DNA of 49,160 nucleotides from Cnuella takakiae (GCF_001953305.1 NZ_MTFE01000010.1:874512-923671), one strand, 5' to 3'; counted from the stretch's first letter, positions 8,759 through 17,134 are shown. Program-made: numbers and translations. The notes: generated from the sequence alone by a model not told the origin.

Positions 8759-8782
8759 GGGCGATTCGTGGATGGGTAAAAA

Positions 8783-8925
8783 GACCATGGACGATGGACC
8801 ATAGGCAATAAACAATTGACCACGGACCATAGACGACTGACGACAGTTTGCCAACCGTAATTGCGGCTTGGGAGTAGCCGTTGGCTGTCGTCTGTCGTCT
8901 GTCGTCGTCTATCCATTGTGCCTAC
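8783..8925. repeat. Intergenic dispersed inverted repeat (GACCATGGACGATGG / GTCGTCTGTCGTC family)
   Basis: Tandem degenerate words GACCATGG-ACGATGGACCATAG-GC and GACGACTGACGACAG on the left are mirrored by CTGTCGTCTGTCGTC-TGTCGTCGTCTATCC on the right, about 50 bp apart, giving a long imperfect hairpin. The gap 8759-9020 holds no gene that I can support. Confidence 0.65.
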
Positions 8926-9020
8926 CCCGCTCCATCAGGCACTTGCTTCGCCTGGTACAGTGCCCTGACACCATCGGTGTTGCTACCTGTGGTCCCTGTC
9001 TCCATGGTTCAATTCCAGGC

Positions 9021-9050
9021 AATAAAAAAGCAGTACTTGTGGTACTGCTT
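9021..9050 (-). terminator. Terminator of the 72-residue gene (minus strand)
   Basis: A perfect 9-bp stem (AAGCAGTAC / GTACTGCTT, 9028-9036 and 9042-9050) with a 5-base loop is followed on the minus strand by a T-tract. It lies 21 bp after the stop of the 9071-9289 gene. Confidence 0.85.
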
Positions 9051-9070
9051 CAAAAATTTTATCAACCGCA

Positions 9071-9289
9071 TTATTCTTCCTCAGCGGGCAGCGGATTGCG
9101 GCGGGTAGGGATGATGGTTTTTTCATCATCGCTGAGGTATACCCAAAAGTCGTAGAGTTCGTAAATATCGCCGGGAACTTTGATGCCCTGCTCGGTATTG
9201 CGTTCGTAGGAGCCCAGCAGGTTGCCGTTGTATTTCAGCTCGTCCAGCTTCTGCTCAAAGCTCAATTGTTTGAATTGATCGATATCCAT
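9071..9289 (-). CDS. Conserved-looking hypothetical protein, 72 aa
   Basis: I do not recognise a family. The protein is acidic and mostly helical at the N-terminus (MDIDQFKQLSFEQKLDELKY), then GNLLGSYERNTEQGIKVPGD, a tyrosine/aromatic stretch YELYDFWVYLSDDE, and an acidic C-terminus. No signal peptide or membrane segment. A strong terminator directly downstream supports it as a real single-gene unit. Confidence 0.65.
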   Translation of the reverse strand: MDIDQFKQLSFEQKLDELKYNGNLLGSYERNTEQGIKVPGDIYELYDFWVYLSDDEKTIIPTRRNPLPAEEE

Positions 9290-9369
9290 ATCCCAGTTTT
9301 TCGTGGCACCAAAAGTAGGGAAAACCCTTCAGGATGGCGAGCTGCAAAGCACCGGCCGCCCATTTTTCT

Positions 9370-9564
9370 TTACAGGGCAACGGTTTGGGAAGTTTGGCGG
9401 CGCAGCAGTTCTTTTCTGGCCTGCCGCCACCTGTACCAGAAATACAGGGTCAGTGCAGGATGTACAAATACAAAGAGTATGACATTGATCTGCTTGTAAG
9501 TTGTGCCGGTAATATCGGCCAGTAGATAGAGGAAGGCAACGCAAAGGTCAAACAGGTAGTTCAT
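9370..9564 (-). CDS. Small two-helix membrane protein, 64 aa
   Basis: Starting at the ATG at 9564 the product has one hydrophobic helix (YLFDLCVAFLYLLADI), a short polar turn (TGTTYKQ), a second helix (INVILFVFVHPALTLYFWY) and a basic tail (RWRQARKELLRRQTSQ) that should stay in the cytoplasm. No family recognised. Longer in-frame upstream sequence has many cysteines and no coding character and is left out. It overlaps no other gene and is divergent from the Hsp20 gene. Confidence 0.5.
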   Translation of the reverse strand: MNYLFDLCVAFLYLLADITGTTYKQINVILFVFVHPALTLYFWYRWRQARKELLRRQTSQTVAL

Positions 9565-9762
9565 GCAGTTGGTAGTTTGGTTGCAAAAAAAACGGTCTAT
9601 TGCCGGGCTTATTGTGTCTTTGCAGCAGGTGCAACTGTTTCTGTCAGCCTGTATAAGGTGTACTGTTGCGCCTGTTGCTGTCATTATGCAGGTAAAAAGA
9701 GGATGGCGTGGTTGTTCGGGAGCGATAGGGGTGAACCTATTGTTCATTTTAAAACAACAATC

Positions 9763-10158
9763 ATGTACTACCAACAGTCATGTGCCGCAAAAGGCAAACC
9801 AGGAAACATGGGGCGTCCCATGTTGATCCGTTCCAAAGAAAGGGCAGCGGTGAACATCTACCGCACCGACAACAGTTACGAGCTGCTTGTATTTGCGCCG
9901 GGCCGCATCAAGGAGCATTTTCACATCAATGTAGCGGGCCGCGAGCTCAGGGTGTCGTACACGCCTCCGGAAGGCTTTCCACGCCCCGAGTGGGTGTTGC
10001 GTGAGTACAGCCGTGGTGGTTTTGTGCGCAGCTTCACCCTCGATGGCTCCATCCATGTAGAAGGCATCACTGCCCGCTACGAAGATGGCGTGCTGTATGT
10101 GAGCCTGCCCTTTGCTGCCGAACAGCAGGGCACCGGTCGTGCTATCGCTATCGCTTAA
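9763..10158 (+). CDS. Small heat-shock protein, Hsp20/alpha-crystallin family
   Basis: The 131-residue protein has an alpha-crystallin domain at about residues 35-125: AAVNIYRTDNSYELLVFAPG, then FHINVAGRELRVSYTPPEG, REYSRGGFVRSFTLDGSIHV and ITARYEDGVLYVSLP, which is the conserved A-x-x-x-DGVL-x-x-x-LP end of the fold. Hsp20 proteins are ATP-independent holdases that bind unfolding proteins. The C-terminal I-x-I/V anchor is represented by the terminal AIAIA. The start at 9763 (MYYQQS) gives a normal length; longer upstream frame sequence is cysteine-rich noise. A strong terminator follows. Confidence 0.85.
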   Translation: MYYQQSCAAKGKPGNMGRPMLIRSKERAAVNIYRTDNSYELLVFAPGRIKEHFHINVAGRELRVSYTPPEGFPRPEWVLREYSRGGFVRSFTLDGSIHVEGITARYEDGVLYVSLPFAAEQQGTGRAIAIA

Positions 10159-10180
10159 AACAGGGTTTTTGTCTTTGCAA

Positions 10181-10208
10181 GGTGCCGGCTGCTGCCGGCA
10201 CCTTTTTT
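10181..10208 (+). terminator. Strong terminator after hsp20
   Basis: A perfect 9-bp GC-rich stem (GGTGCCGGC / GCCGGCACC) with a TGCT tetraloop is followed by six T. Confidence 0.95.
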
Positions 10209-10282
10209 ATTTCTTTTAACTACCAACCATATAACCCTGTGCAATTTGGTGGGTCTGAACTGCATACACAAACGAAAACCAC

Positions 10283-10945
10283 ATGAAGAAGATTACCCTG
10301 CCCATGCTTTTTGCTTTTACCATTTTGCTGGCCTGGTCCTGTGCTGGCCTAAAAGGCTTGCTGAGCCAGGGCGATGCCGCTGCTGCCCTCAGGCAAATGC
10401 TTTCCATTGGCGTGCGGGATGGGCTTACCCAGCAGTTTACCAAAGATGCGGTGATGACGGCCCTCTTTCCCGAGCCTGCGCGCAAGGCTATCCGCACCGT
10501 TGAAACCCTGGGCCTGAGCCCCGAGCTGGAGCGGGTTACCAATACGCTGGGTACCGTGGCGCAAAATGCTGAAACCACTTCCATCCCCGTGTTTGAAAAT
10601 GCCATCAGCCGCATCCAGTTTACCGATGCCCTGCAGCTGGTAAAGGCCGGCGGCACTTCTGCTACCGACTACCTGCGCAGTCAGGCCGGTGATAGCCTGC
10701 GAAGAGCCCTCAAACCCATCATGCAGGCTGCCATCGACGAACATAAGCTTACCGACGACTGGGCCAAGGTTTCCAAACCCATACAATCGGTGAGCGGCAA
10801 CCGCCTTAACCTGGACCTGGCCACCCTGATGGCCGGAATGGTAAGCGAATCCATGTTCCGCCAGATTGCGGAAAAAGAAACGGCTATCCGCACCAATGCC
10901 TCAGCCCGAACCACGCCCTTGTTGCGGCAGGCCTTTGGCAGATAG
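10283..10945 (+). CDS. DUF4197 lipoprotein
   Basis: This 220-residue protein has a lipoprotein signal (lipobox AWSC, Cys20) followed by a helical DUF4197 domain: IGVRDGLTQQFTKDAVMTALFPEPAR near the start, FENAISRIQFTDALQLVKAGGTSATDYLRSQ in the middle and DLATLMAGMVSESMFRQIAEKE with TTPLLRQAFGR at the end. The family is widespread in Bacteroidota and Proteobacteria and has no known function. It is probably monocistronic, following the hsp20 terminator. Confidence 0.85.
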   Translation: MKKITLPMLFAFTILLAWSCAGLKGLLSQGDAAAALRQMLSIGVRDGLTQQFTKDAVMTALFPEPARKAIRTVETLGLSPELERVTNTLGTVAQNAETTSIPVFENAISRIQFTDALQLVKAGGTSATDYLRSQAGDSLRRALKPIMQAAIDEHKLTDDWAKVSKPIQSVSGNRLNLDLATLMAGMVSESMFRQIAEKETAIRTNASARTTPLLRQAFGR

Positions 10946-10948
10946 AGG

Positions 10949-11219
10949 AATTTCGGATGTGGGATTTCGGATTTCGGCGGGTTTGTGTGCAATGGTGTAT
11001 TATCTATTGTAAAGGCTCCCGAAATCTGAAACCACCACAGTCAAAAGAAACACCCCACTGTTCACCTACCTAGGGTGCTGCTTTCCAAAAGAATGGTATT
11101 CCGGTAAAAGACTATTGGTATCCACATTTTCCCGTATCCTAACAAACATGTTTTGGCCAGGTAAAAGCTTACTAATCTAAGCAACTGCCGAAATCCGAAA
11201 TTCCACATCCAAAATCCCG
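10949..11219. repeat. Intergenic inverted repeat (GGATTTCGGATTTCGG family)
   Basis: The gap 10946-11382 contains GAATTTCGGATGTGGGATTT near 10950-10970 and the complementary words GCCGAAATCCGAAATTCCAC near 11187-11206, with a further CCCGAAATCTGAAACC in between (about 11019). The arms are about 30 bp and 210 bp apart. No gene is visible in the gap. Confidence 0.6.
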
Positions 11220-11382
11220 TTTCCCTTTGGCACGATCCCTGCATTTTATCACCTGTTCGTACAAAAAGATTGTTAACAAGGCGTTGGTTTCCAGCCTTTA
11301 ACAACCTTTCACAAACAGTGGTACAGGGTTGGCAAAGAGGGTAGGAAATCAAAAATTAATCGCCTATTTAAAAACATCTACT

Positions 11383-11913
11383 ATGAAAAAGATTCTGTCT
11401 GTAGTAACCATTGCCGCTTTTATGGCTTCCTGCACCAGCTCACCCAACAACAGTGCGGTGACTGCTGTTCCGCAAACCGCTCCAGTTGTTGACACCACAG
11501 GTTTGGCCCAGTTCCAGGCGTTTAAGCGCCAGCAGGAGCTGATGCGCATCAACGAGCAAAACATTCCTGAAGAAGTGGCGCCTGCTGCTGTTGCTGCTGC
11601 CCCTGCAGCCGCCGCAGTTGCCAAGGCTCCTGCCCGCCGCAGCACTTCAAGCGGTGCCAGCCGTACCCGCAGCACCAGCCCTGCCTACGAAGAGGGTAGC
11701 ATGAGCTCCACTTCGGGCAATACCGCTAAAGCCAAAAAAGGCTGGAGCAAGGCCGCTAAGGGTACTGCCATCGGTGCCGGTTCGGGTGCCGTACTGGGTG
11801 CCGTGATCAATAAGAAGAACCGCGCAGTGGGCGGTGTGATCGGTGGTGTAGCCGGTGGTGCCATTGGTTATGGCATCGGCCGTAGCCAGGATAAAAAAGA
11901 TGGCCGCTACTAA
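11383..11913 (+). CDS. Glycine-zipper lipoprotein
   Basis: The 176-residue product has a lipoprotein signal (lipobox MASC at Cys15-16 region), a Pro/Ala/Ser-rich linker (VAPAAVAAAPAAAAVAKAPARRSTSS) and a C-terminal glycine-zipper membrane segment, GTAIGAGSGAVLGAV then AVGGVIGGVAGGAIGYGIG, flanked by lysines. This is the YMGG-like or Rick_17kDa type arrangement seen in small outer-membrane lipoproteins. Function unknown. The start at 11383 is set by the signal peptide. A shared bidirectional terminator lies 21 bp downstream. Confidence 0.8.
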   Translation: MKKILSVVTIAAFMASCTSSPNNSAVTAVPQTAPVVDTTGLAQFQAFKRQQELMRINEQNIPEEVAPAAVAAAPAAAAVAKAPARRSTSSGASRTRSTSPAYEEGSMSSTSGNTAKAKKGWSKAAKGTAIGAGSGAVLGAVINKKNRAVGGVIGGVAGGAIGYGIGRSQDKKDGRY

Positions 11914-11934
11914 AAAAATGTGTGTGTTGTAAAA

Positions 11935-11964
11935 AGGTCTTGCCCCCGGGCAAGACCTTTTTTT
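11935..11964. terminator. Bidirectional terminator between convergent genes
   Basis: An 11-bp perfect stem (AGGTCTTGCCC / GGGCAAGACCT) with a 2-base apex carries T-tracts on both strands, serving the glycine-zipper gene (plus) and the cytochrome gene (minus). Confidence 0.9.
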
Positions 11965-11985
11965 ATGCCTGTAATGATCTCCAGG

Positions 11986-12939
11986 TTATGCCTTTCCTTT
12001 CACCGCCACTTTTTCGGTAGGTGCCGGCTTGATGGATTTCAGGTAGTTGAAAATAGCTTTGAGTTCGTCATCGCTCATGTTCTTATAACTTTCCCAGGGC
12101 ATGTGGCTATGCTTGATTACGCGGCCCATGCGGAACCGTTTGATAAAGTCTGCTTCCGTCCAGTGCCACAACCTGCCGCTGGGATGCTGGGTGAGGTTGG
12201 GTGTAACCAGGGTAGGGAAACCGGCTTCTTCAAACACCACACCGCCAGCCAGTGGGGCACCAACAGGTTTGCCCATATCATCGCGACGGGTATGGCAACC
12301 GCTGCAGTTGGCCACCGAGCTAACGATATACTGGCCGTAGGCGGCGCTGGTGTCTTTTTGCACCGATGCAGGCGGCTTTGCCTGCGGCCCTTCCGGCTTG
12401 AGCAGGAAAGCTTTTACAATAGTGCCCATCAGGCTGTAGCTGTGTTCCGGAACGGCATTCCGCACCGGCTGCAGCGTACGCAGGTAAGATACAATGGCCG
12501 TAAGGTCTTCATCGCTCAGGTTTTGAAAAGGCATAAAAGGAATAGCCGATTCGCCGTTTCTTTTAACGCCATAACGGAGGGTGCGGGCAATTTCGCCATC
12601 GGTAAACCTGCCCAGGCCGGTTTCGGGGTCGGGGGTGAGGTTGGGCGTATAAAACCTGCCCAGCGGGAACTCGAACTTAAAGCCGCCACTCAGGGGCGCA
12701 TCGCCCGCAGCAGCGGTAAGACTTCCCTTGGATTTGGCCGTACTATGACAATCGGCGCAGTGTGCCGGGCCCTGCACCAGGTGCTTGCCCCGGGCAATTA
12801 CAGCACTGTCTTTGGAGGCTTTGATGTTGGGATAAGGGGCGTTGTAGGTGCGGTGAAACATCAGCGTGGTAACCAGCGCTACCAGCACTACCAGTGTGAG
12901 TACCGTTATGCCGGTCCACTTGAAAATTTTCTTGATCAT
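11986..12939 (-). CDS. Membrane-anchored diheme cytochrome c
   Basis: The 317-residue protein has an uncleaved N-terminal transmembrane helix (residues 8-27) and two class I cytochrome c domains. Haem sites are C61-ADCH and C212-SGCH; likely axial methionines are in PFMPF (M136) and SHMPWES. Each domain also has the FYTPNLTPDPETGLG / LVTPNLTQHPSGRL segments typical of the two-domain cytochromes that serve alcohol, aldehyde and sugar dehydrogenases. It should carry electrons in the periplasm. No dehydrogenase gene lies next to it, so the partner is unknown. The upstream gap to 13287 contains no gene and no promoter I could assign with confidence. Confidence 0.9.
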   Translation of the reverse strand: MIKKIFKWTGITVLTLVVLVALVTTLMFHRTYNAPYPNIKASKDSAVIARGKHLVQGPAHCADCHSTAKSKGSLTAAAGDAPLSGGFKFEFPLGRFYTPNLTPDPETGLGRFTDGEIARTLRYGVKRNGESAIPFMPFQNLSDEDLTAIVSYLRTLQPVRNAVPEHSYSLMGTIVKAFLLKPEGPQAKPPASVQKDTSAAYGQYIVSSVANCSGCHTRRDDMGKPVGAPLAGGVVFEEAGFPTLVTPNLTQHPSGRLWHWTEADFIKRFRMGRVIKHSHMPWESYKNMSDDELKAIFNYLKSIKPAPTEKVAVKGKA

Positions 12940-13287
12940 AAAGCAGTATGGTTAAGGCACACGAAGCTATATCCGCTACAAGCCTTATCCATGTGCAACC
13001 TGTATGAACCGGTTAAAACGGCGATGAATTGCAGGATTGCCGCATCGGGGCAGGAATGCAATTTTTATAGTCGTTGCTTTCACGGGTGTTCCTGTGCAAT
13101 ACACCTGTATATATGTTGGAAACACTATTGTGTTTGCGGTAAATAGCTTTTATTTTTCACTCTTTATTCATCCTTTCATTTGCTGATCTGCCTTTTGAAA
13201 GCTCCTGCGGAATACCAGGGTTATAGCGCCTGTTGATGTTTGGACAAGCGTACAGTCTGCATTTTTTCACCCATTAATACAATCCAT

Positions 13288-14028
13288 ATGGCAACTTCAA
13301 AAACAGCAGCTAAAGTGCGCAGCAAGTCCGCACAAACGGTCAACAATGGAAAGCCCGCAGCCGATGTAGCCGTGGCCAACATGCAGAAAGAGGCACTCAG
13401 TACAACAAATGAAATGGTATCGGCAGTGATGGAATCGGCAAGAAGGGGCATGGCGGCGGCAGGTCCCAGCCTTGTTAGTGGCGCAGCGCCCAGCTTCACC
13501 GCCGAACTAAATAATATCGACTTCCGCACCATGATTGGCGGCCCGCTGCAGGCAGCCATCGATGCACAGGTAGCATCGGCACTGGCTACCGTAAACTTTA
13601 TCGATAAGGTAGGCTTCATCCAGGAAGAGGGTGATGAGAGCAGCCGCAAGCTGGCCATGGTGGACTTCTCACACAAGCGTACTGTAAAAGGAGCCGATGG
13701 CACCGACGAAGAAAAGAACATAGAGTTGAAAATTCCGCTGCTTGCCATGCTGCCCATTCCAAGCCTCCGCATCGAGCAGGTAGTGATAGATTTCAACGTA
13801 AAGCTCAACTCGGTGGAAACGGCATCTACTTCCAGCAGTCTTGGTATCAACGCCGAAGCCAAAGCCGGCTGGGGACCAGTAAGCTTCAAGGTATCGGCTT
13901 CCTACCAGCGCAAAACCGCTACCGGGCTTGAGGTGAAAAAAGAATATGCACTCAATGTAAACGTGAAGGCAGTGCAGGACGAAATGCCTCCCGGTCTGGA
14001 AAGAGTATTGAATATGCTTTCTGCATAA
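13288..14028 (+). CDS. DUF2589 domain protein (first gene of a three-gene operon)
   Basis: The 246-residue cytosolic protein has the DUF2589 core: ELNNIDFRTMIGGPLQAAID followed by AQVASALATVNFIDKVGF, where one helix recognises a small set of hydrophobic positions, then ELKIPLLAMLPIPSLRIEQV and VDFNVKLNSVE, a beta-sandwich-like region. It ends with a SASYQRKTATGLEVKKEYAL strand and a short helical tail. No signal peptide. The family is of unknown function and usually occurs as small clusters of related proteins, as here: the next gene (14135) has the same beta layout and the third (14918) is all helical. Start chosen at the ATG at 13288, since the upstream extension reads from non-ATG codons. 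Confidence 0.8.
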   Translation: MATSKTAAKVRSKSAQTVNNGKPAADVAVANMQKEALSTTNEMVSAVMESARRGMAAAGPSLVSGAAPSFTAELNNIDFRTMIGGPLQAAIDAQVASALATVNFIDKVGFIQEEGDESSRKLAMVDFSHKRTVKGADGTDEEKNIELKIPLLAMLPIPSLRIEQVVIDFNVKLNSVETASTSSSLGINAEAKAGWGPVSFKVSASYQRKTATGLEVKKEYALNVNVKAVQDEMPPGLERVLNMLSA

Positions 14029-14046
14029 ACAGCATATAAGTCATAA

Positions 14047-14078
14047 GCAACCTGCCGCAGCGTCCTGTTGCAGGTTGC
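14047..14078 (+). promoter_or_regulatory. Hairpin between the first two DUF2589-operon genes
   Basis: A perfect 9-bp stem (GCAACCTGC / GCAGGTTGC) with a 14-base loop lies 19 bp after the first stop codon and is followed by CTGCTTTTCG rather than a clean T-tract. It could be a weak terminator or an mRNA-stabilising stem that lowers or separates expression of the downstream genes. Confidence 0.5.
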
Positions 14079-14134
14079 CTGCTTTTCGCTGCCCGCAAGG
14101 GCATTTGATTTTATTGTACACCGAATCATTCAAC

Positions 14135-14911
14135 ATGGCAGAAGTTACTTTATCCGACTATGTAGGCTACATCTTTGCCGAGATTGTGCGGGCCCGTGAA
14201 CTGGCAGACCGCGAATCGAAGCGCATCGCAGAAATTTATGAAAAGGACGAAGTGTTGCGCCGCTTTTCCGTCCCCCGGTTTAAGATCCCGGAAATGGACC
14301 TGACCATACCCGTGCTGGTATCGGGCGCCAAGTTTTCCAATACGGTAAGCTTGGTACTGGAGCGGGATGCTTTCCGGGAACTACTGCAGGCCAAGATCAA
14401 CTTTGTTATCCGCACCATCCTGATCCGGAAAAGGCCCGTGGTTTTTGGCGGAATATTTAAACCCATCGATTTGAATATTCCCATCAAAAGGGTCGCTGCT
14501 GCCCGTGCCGCCGACAACGGCAAAGACCCGGTGGATGAATTTTACGATCAGCTTGTCGCCAACCCCGATCCGCTGCATCCGGAAAGCATCATCCAGGATA
14601 AATGGTACGAAGTATTTGCCCTGAGGCTACAGGATGCCAAACTGCAGGAGGACTACAACAAGCTTTTTCCAAACAACGACCTGTACAACCAAACCCTTGC
14701 TGAAATTACCGAGCAGGTAAAGGCCAGTACCGTTATTGCTGCCTCTCGTATCCAAAACTTATTGGTGAACCCCGAAACCAACGTGGTGAAGAACGGCAGT
14801 TCCGATTCCTCTGTTTTTGTGGTAAAAGCCAAGATCACCGAGGAAGGGCTTTTTGTACATACCGTAAAAGAGGGCAACGGCGAAGAGAAAAAAGTTGTTG
14901 AATTTGAATAA
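14135..14911 (+). CDS. DUF2589-operon second protein (DUF2589-like)
   Basis: A 258-residue cytosolic protein. The N-terminal helix (LSDYVGYIFAEIVRARELADRESKRIAEIY) is followed by FSVPRFKIPEMDLTIPVLVSGA, a proline-phased strand pair similar to that in the upstream DUF2589 protein, and then by a charged helical part (NPDPLHPESIIQDKWYEVFALRLQDAKLQEDY). The C-terminal strands are VFVVKAKITEEGLFVHTVKE. I know no function. The stop of this gene and the start of the next are 6 bp apart, so they form an operon. Confidence 0.7.
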   Translation: MAEVTLSDYVGYIFAEIVRARELADRESKRIAEIYEKDEVLRRFSVPRFKIPEMDLTIPVLVSGAKFSNTVSLVLERDAFRELLQAKINFVIRTILIRKRPVVFGGIFKPIDLNIPIKRVAAARAADNGKDPVDEFYDQLVANPDPLHPESIIQDKWYEVFALRLQDAKLQEDYNKLFPNNDLYNQTLAEITEQVKASTVIAASRIQNLLVNPETNVVKNGSSDSSVFVVKAKITEEGLFVHTVKEGNGEEKKVVEFE

Positions 14912-14917
14912 TCCCAT

Positions 14918-15502
14918 ATGCAGCGTTTTTACCACCACGAAGTGCAGCAATACGAAGGCCTGTTGCAGTTGCTCAACGGCCTTTTTGAAAAGTACAATAC
15001 CCGCGATCCGGACGTGCTGCCTGCTTTGCAGGCATGGCTCGACAAGGCTATTGCAACCTACCGCGGTATGGGCAAGTCGGGCCTGGAGAACATGGCCCTG
15101 AGTTGGAAAGCCGACCTGGTAACAGCCCTGCGCAACATAAATCCCGCCACGCTGGAAAGGGTTACACAGCACCGCTACCAAATGCAGGTAGCCATTGCCT
15201 ATCGGCTATTGCAGGCTGCTGGCGCCCAGTTGCAGTCCGACCTCCAGGGCTGCCGGCAAAACCTGGATGCTGCCCGCAGCCTTGCTGCCCAACTGGTAAC
15301 AGCTGCCTTGCAAAACGGTGTTGTTACCGACGAACAGCTGGAGGCTGCTGCAAGCCAGGAAGCGCTGGAGGAACTATGGAAGGACATGGCCGCCGATGCC
15401 GGCATTGCGCTGGGACAAAAAAGGTTGCTGATGCAGGTAAGCCGTTATGATGTTTGGATCTTGCTGGAAGAAATACTGGCATCCATCGCTGAGCCGGCAT
15501 GA
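14918..15502 (+). CDS. DUF2589-operon third protein, all-helical
   Basis: This 194-residue protein is predicted to be entirely alpha-helical (QRFYHHEVQQYEGLLQLLNG; LPALQAWLDKAIATYRGMGK; AARSLAAQLVTAALQNGVV; ASQEALEELWKDMAADAGIA). It has no signal, membrane segment or recognisable catalytic motif. Close linkage (6 bp) to the previous gene suggests that it works with the two DUF2589-type proteins, perhaps as an adaptor or assembly partner; that is inference. Confidence 0.7.
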   Translation: MQRFYHHEVQQYEGLLQLLNGLFEKYNTRDPDVLPALQAWLDKAIATYRGMGKSGLENMALSWKADLVTALRNINPATLERVTQHRYQMQVAIAYRLLQAAGAQLQSDLQGCRQNLDAARSLAAQLVTAALQNGVVTDEQLEAAASQEALEELWKDMAADAGIALGQKRLLMQVSRYDVWILLEEILASIAEPA

Positions 15503-15634
15503 TGTATTTACAAGGAAGCTTGTTGTTTAAAGCCAGCCCTGTTTTAGAACCAGGTCAAATCCCGGGTTGCGAGGTGATGTATTATTTGTAGGGGGCAGGC
15601 AACTTTTGGGCGCTGGTTTTGTTGTTTGGAGTGT

Positions 15635-16138
15635 ATGAGTAAAGTACACGAACTGAGGACGGTACAACTGCTTCCCGTATCTCTTGAAAAAGCCTGGGAT
15701 TTCTTTTCCCATCCCAAAAACCTGGCGGTGATCACGCCCAGGGAACTCAACCTGAAATTTACCAACGAACTATATGGCGAAGAGGCTTATGCCGGCCAGG
15801 TGATTACCTATACGGTAAAGCCCCTGCTGGGTATTCCCCTGTTTTGGATGACGGAGATTACCCACCTGGAAGAAGGCCGCTATTTTGTAGACGAGCAGCG
15901 CCGCGGGCCCTATGCCATGTGGCACCACCAGCACCATTTTAGTGAAATTGAAGGGGGGGTGGAAATGACCGATATCGTACACTACCAGGTGCCTTTTTAC
16001 CCTTTTGGCGAGCTGGCCCTGCCGCTGGTGAAGAACAAACTCAAAGAAATATTCAATTTCCGCTACCAGAAGATCGAAGAAGTATTGGGCCGCTTTCCTG
16101 TTGCTTCCAAAGCGCCTTCGGTTCAGTTGGTGCGCTAG
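15635..16138 (+). CDS. SRPBCC-family ligand-binding protein
   Basis: The 167-residue product has the START/Bet v 1-like pattern of the SRPBCC superfamily: an initial strand (VHELRTVQLLPVSLEKAWDFFS), the HPKNLAVITPRELN helix, curved strands (GQVITYTVKPLLGIPLFWMT; EEGRYFVDEQRRGPYAMWHH; GVEMTDIVHYQVPFYPFGEL) and a long C-terminal helix (PLVKNKLKEIFNFRYQKIEEVLG). The FSHPKNL opening and the QHHF segment match a subgroup near CDP-paratose-2-epimerase-like SRPBCC proteins. The ligand is unknown. Start at ATG 15635; the upstream TTG would add three residues only. Confidence 0.8.
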   Translation: MSKVHELRTVQLLPVSLEKAWDFFSHPKNLAVITPRELNLKFTNELYGEEAYAGQVITYTVKPLLGIPLFWMTEITHLEEGRYFVDEQRRGPYAMWHHQHHFSEIEGGVEMTDIVHYQVPFYPFGELALPLVKNKLKEIFNFRYQKIEEVLGRFPVASKAPSVQLVR

Positions 16139-16145
16139 GTCTTTG

Positions 16146-16178
16146 AGATCTTCCATCTCTTCAAGAAATGGAAGATCT
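16146..16178 (+). terminator. Hairpin after the SRPBCC gene
   Basis: A perfect 11-bp stem (AGATCTTCCAT / ATGGAAGATCT) with an 11-base loop lies 7 bp after the stop; the downstream sequence is A-rich, so it may act with the adjacent hairpin at 16192-16215. Confidence 0.6.
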
Positions 16179-16191
16179 ATTAAAAACAAAA

Positions 16192-16215
16192 CCCGCAACA
16201 AGCAATTGTTGCGGG
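16192..16215 (-). terminator. Terminator of the TPR gene (minus strand)
   Basis: A perfect 9-bp stem (CCCGCAACA / TGTTGCGGG) with a 6-base loop is followed on the minus strand by TTTTGTTTTTAAT. It lies 35 bp after the stop of 16251-16913. Confidence 0.85.
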
Positions 16216-16250
16216 TATTGTTTTGCGTGCTTTGCAGCACCTGTTACTGT

Positions 16251-16913
16251 TTATCCGGGGATGCGGGCAATATATTTTTCGATCTGCTTGATTTGGTCCA
16301 CAATCTGGGGGGTGGTGGGCTTCAGGGCCTTTGCCTTGCGGAAAAAGTCCTTGGCGGCACGCATGGAGTTCATGTCGCGCTTATTCATCATCAGGCTGCA
16401 CATCTGCAGGTAGGCTGCTGCCTGGTTTTCCTTATCGGGCAGACCCTTGCGGATGGCTTCGCGGATATAACGCTCGGCCTGGCGCAGGTCGTTTTTCTGC
16501 ATGCTCAGCATACCCATTTGCAATAAGGATGCGCCCTCGGCTTCCTTCATAGGGCTGCCCAGGTCGATGCCTTTTTTCATGTTGATCTCGGCGGTGTCAT
16601 AATCCTGGTTCATCATGGCCATATTGCCCTTGAGGGTATAATACACCGAGCGAATGGGCTTGTACAGCAGGTTGGGGTACTTGATGGAATTGACAATGCG
16701 CTGGGCTTCTTCCATATTGCCGGCCTCCATATGCTCCTGGATGAGGCGGAGGGGGCCAAAGAAAAAGTGACCGGCAACGAGGATCACGCCAACGAGGTAG
16801 AGGGGAAACACGGGCCAGAAGCCGCTCACCGTTAAATTGAGCACCACGCCCAGCACAATGAGCAGGATACCCAGGTACAAACGGTACTTTATGAGCAGGT
16901 TGTAAAATTTCAT
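16251..16913 (-). CDS. Membrane protein with TPR-like repeats
   Basis: This 220-residue protein has two N-terminal transmembrane helices (YRLYLGILLIVLGVVLNL and FWPVFPLYLVGVILVAGHFFFG) and a soluble region from about residue 60 made of TPR-like helix pairs: AGNMEEAQRIVNSIKYPNLL, TLKGNMAMMNQDYDTAEINM, LQMGMLSMQKNDLRQAERYI and MCSLMMNKRDMNSMRAAKDF. Such proteins usually act as membrane-bound scaffolds; no partner is visible next to it. It is transcribed alone, with its own terminator. Confidence 0.75.
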   Translation of the reverse strand: MKFYNLLIKYRLYLGILLIVLGVVLNLTVSGFWPVFPLYLVGVILVAGHFFFGPLRLIQEHMEAGNMEEAQRIVNSIKYPNLLYKPIRSVYYTLKGNMAMMNQDYDTAEINMKKGIDLGSPMKEAEGASLLQMGMLSMQKNDLRQAERYIREAIRKGLPDKENQAAAYLQMCSLMMNKRDMNSMRAAKDFFRKAKALKPTTPQIVDQIKQIEKYIARIPG

Positions 16914-17062
16914 AGCAAAAATTAAAGGTGGGCAAAGATAAGCCGCGGTATGCAGAAATCTTCCTTATTTTGCAGCCGCTTCAGGTAGTTGACAGTTCAA
17001 AGTTTAAAGTTCAGAGTCTATTTCCCGACTTTGAACCGGAACTAAAGACTATCTAACTGCAA

Positions 17063-17134
17063 GGCCCGGTAGTTCAATGGATAGAATAGGAGTTTCCTAA
17101 ACTCTAGATACAAGTTCGATTCTTGTCCGGGCTA
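17063..17134 (+). tRNA. tRNA-Arg (CCU anticodon)
   Basis: A full cloverleaf folds here: 7-bp acceptor (closing pair G1-U72), D stem GTTC/GAAT, anticodon stem GGAGT/ACTCT with loop TTCCTAA (anticodon CCT), T arm ACAAG-TTCGATT-CTTGT and discriminator A73. CCA is not encoded. The 3' part (17112-17135) is the left half of the 24-bp duplication that bounds the integrated element, so the gene remains complete after insertion. Confidence 0.95.
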
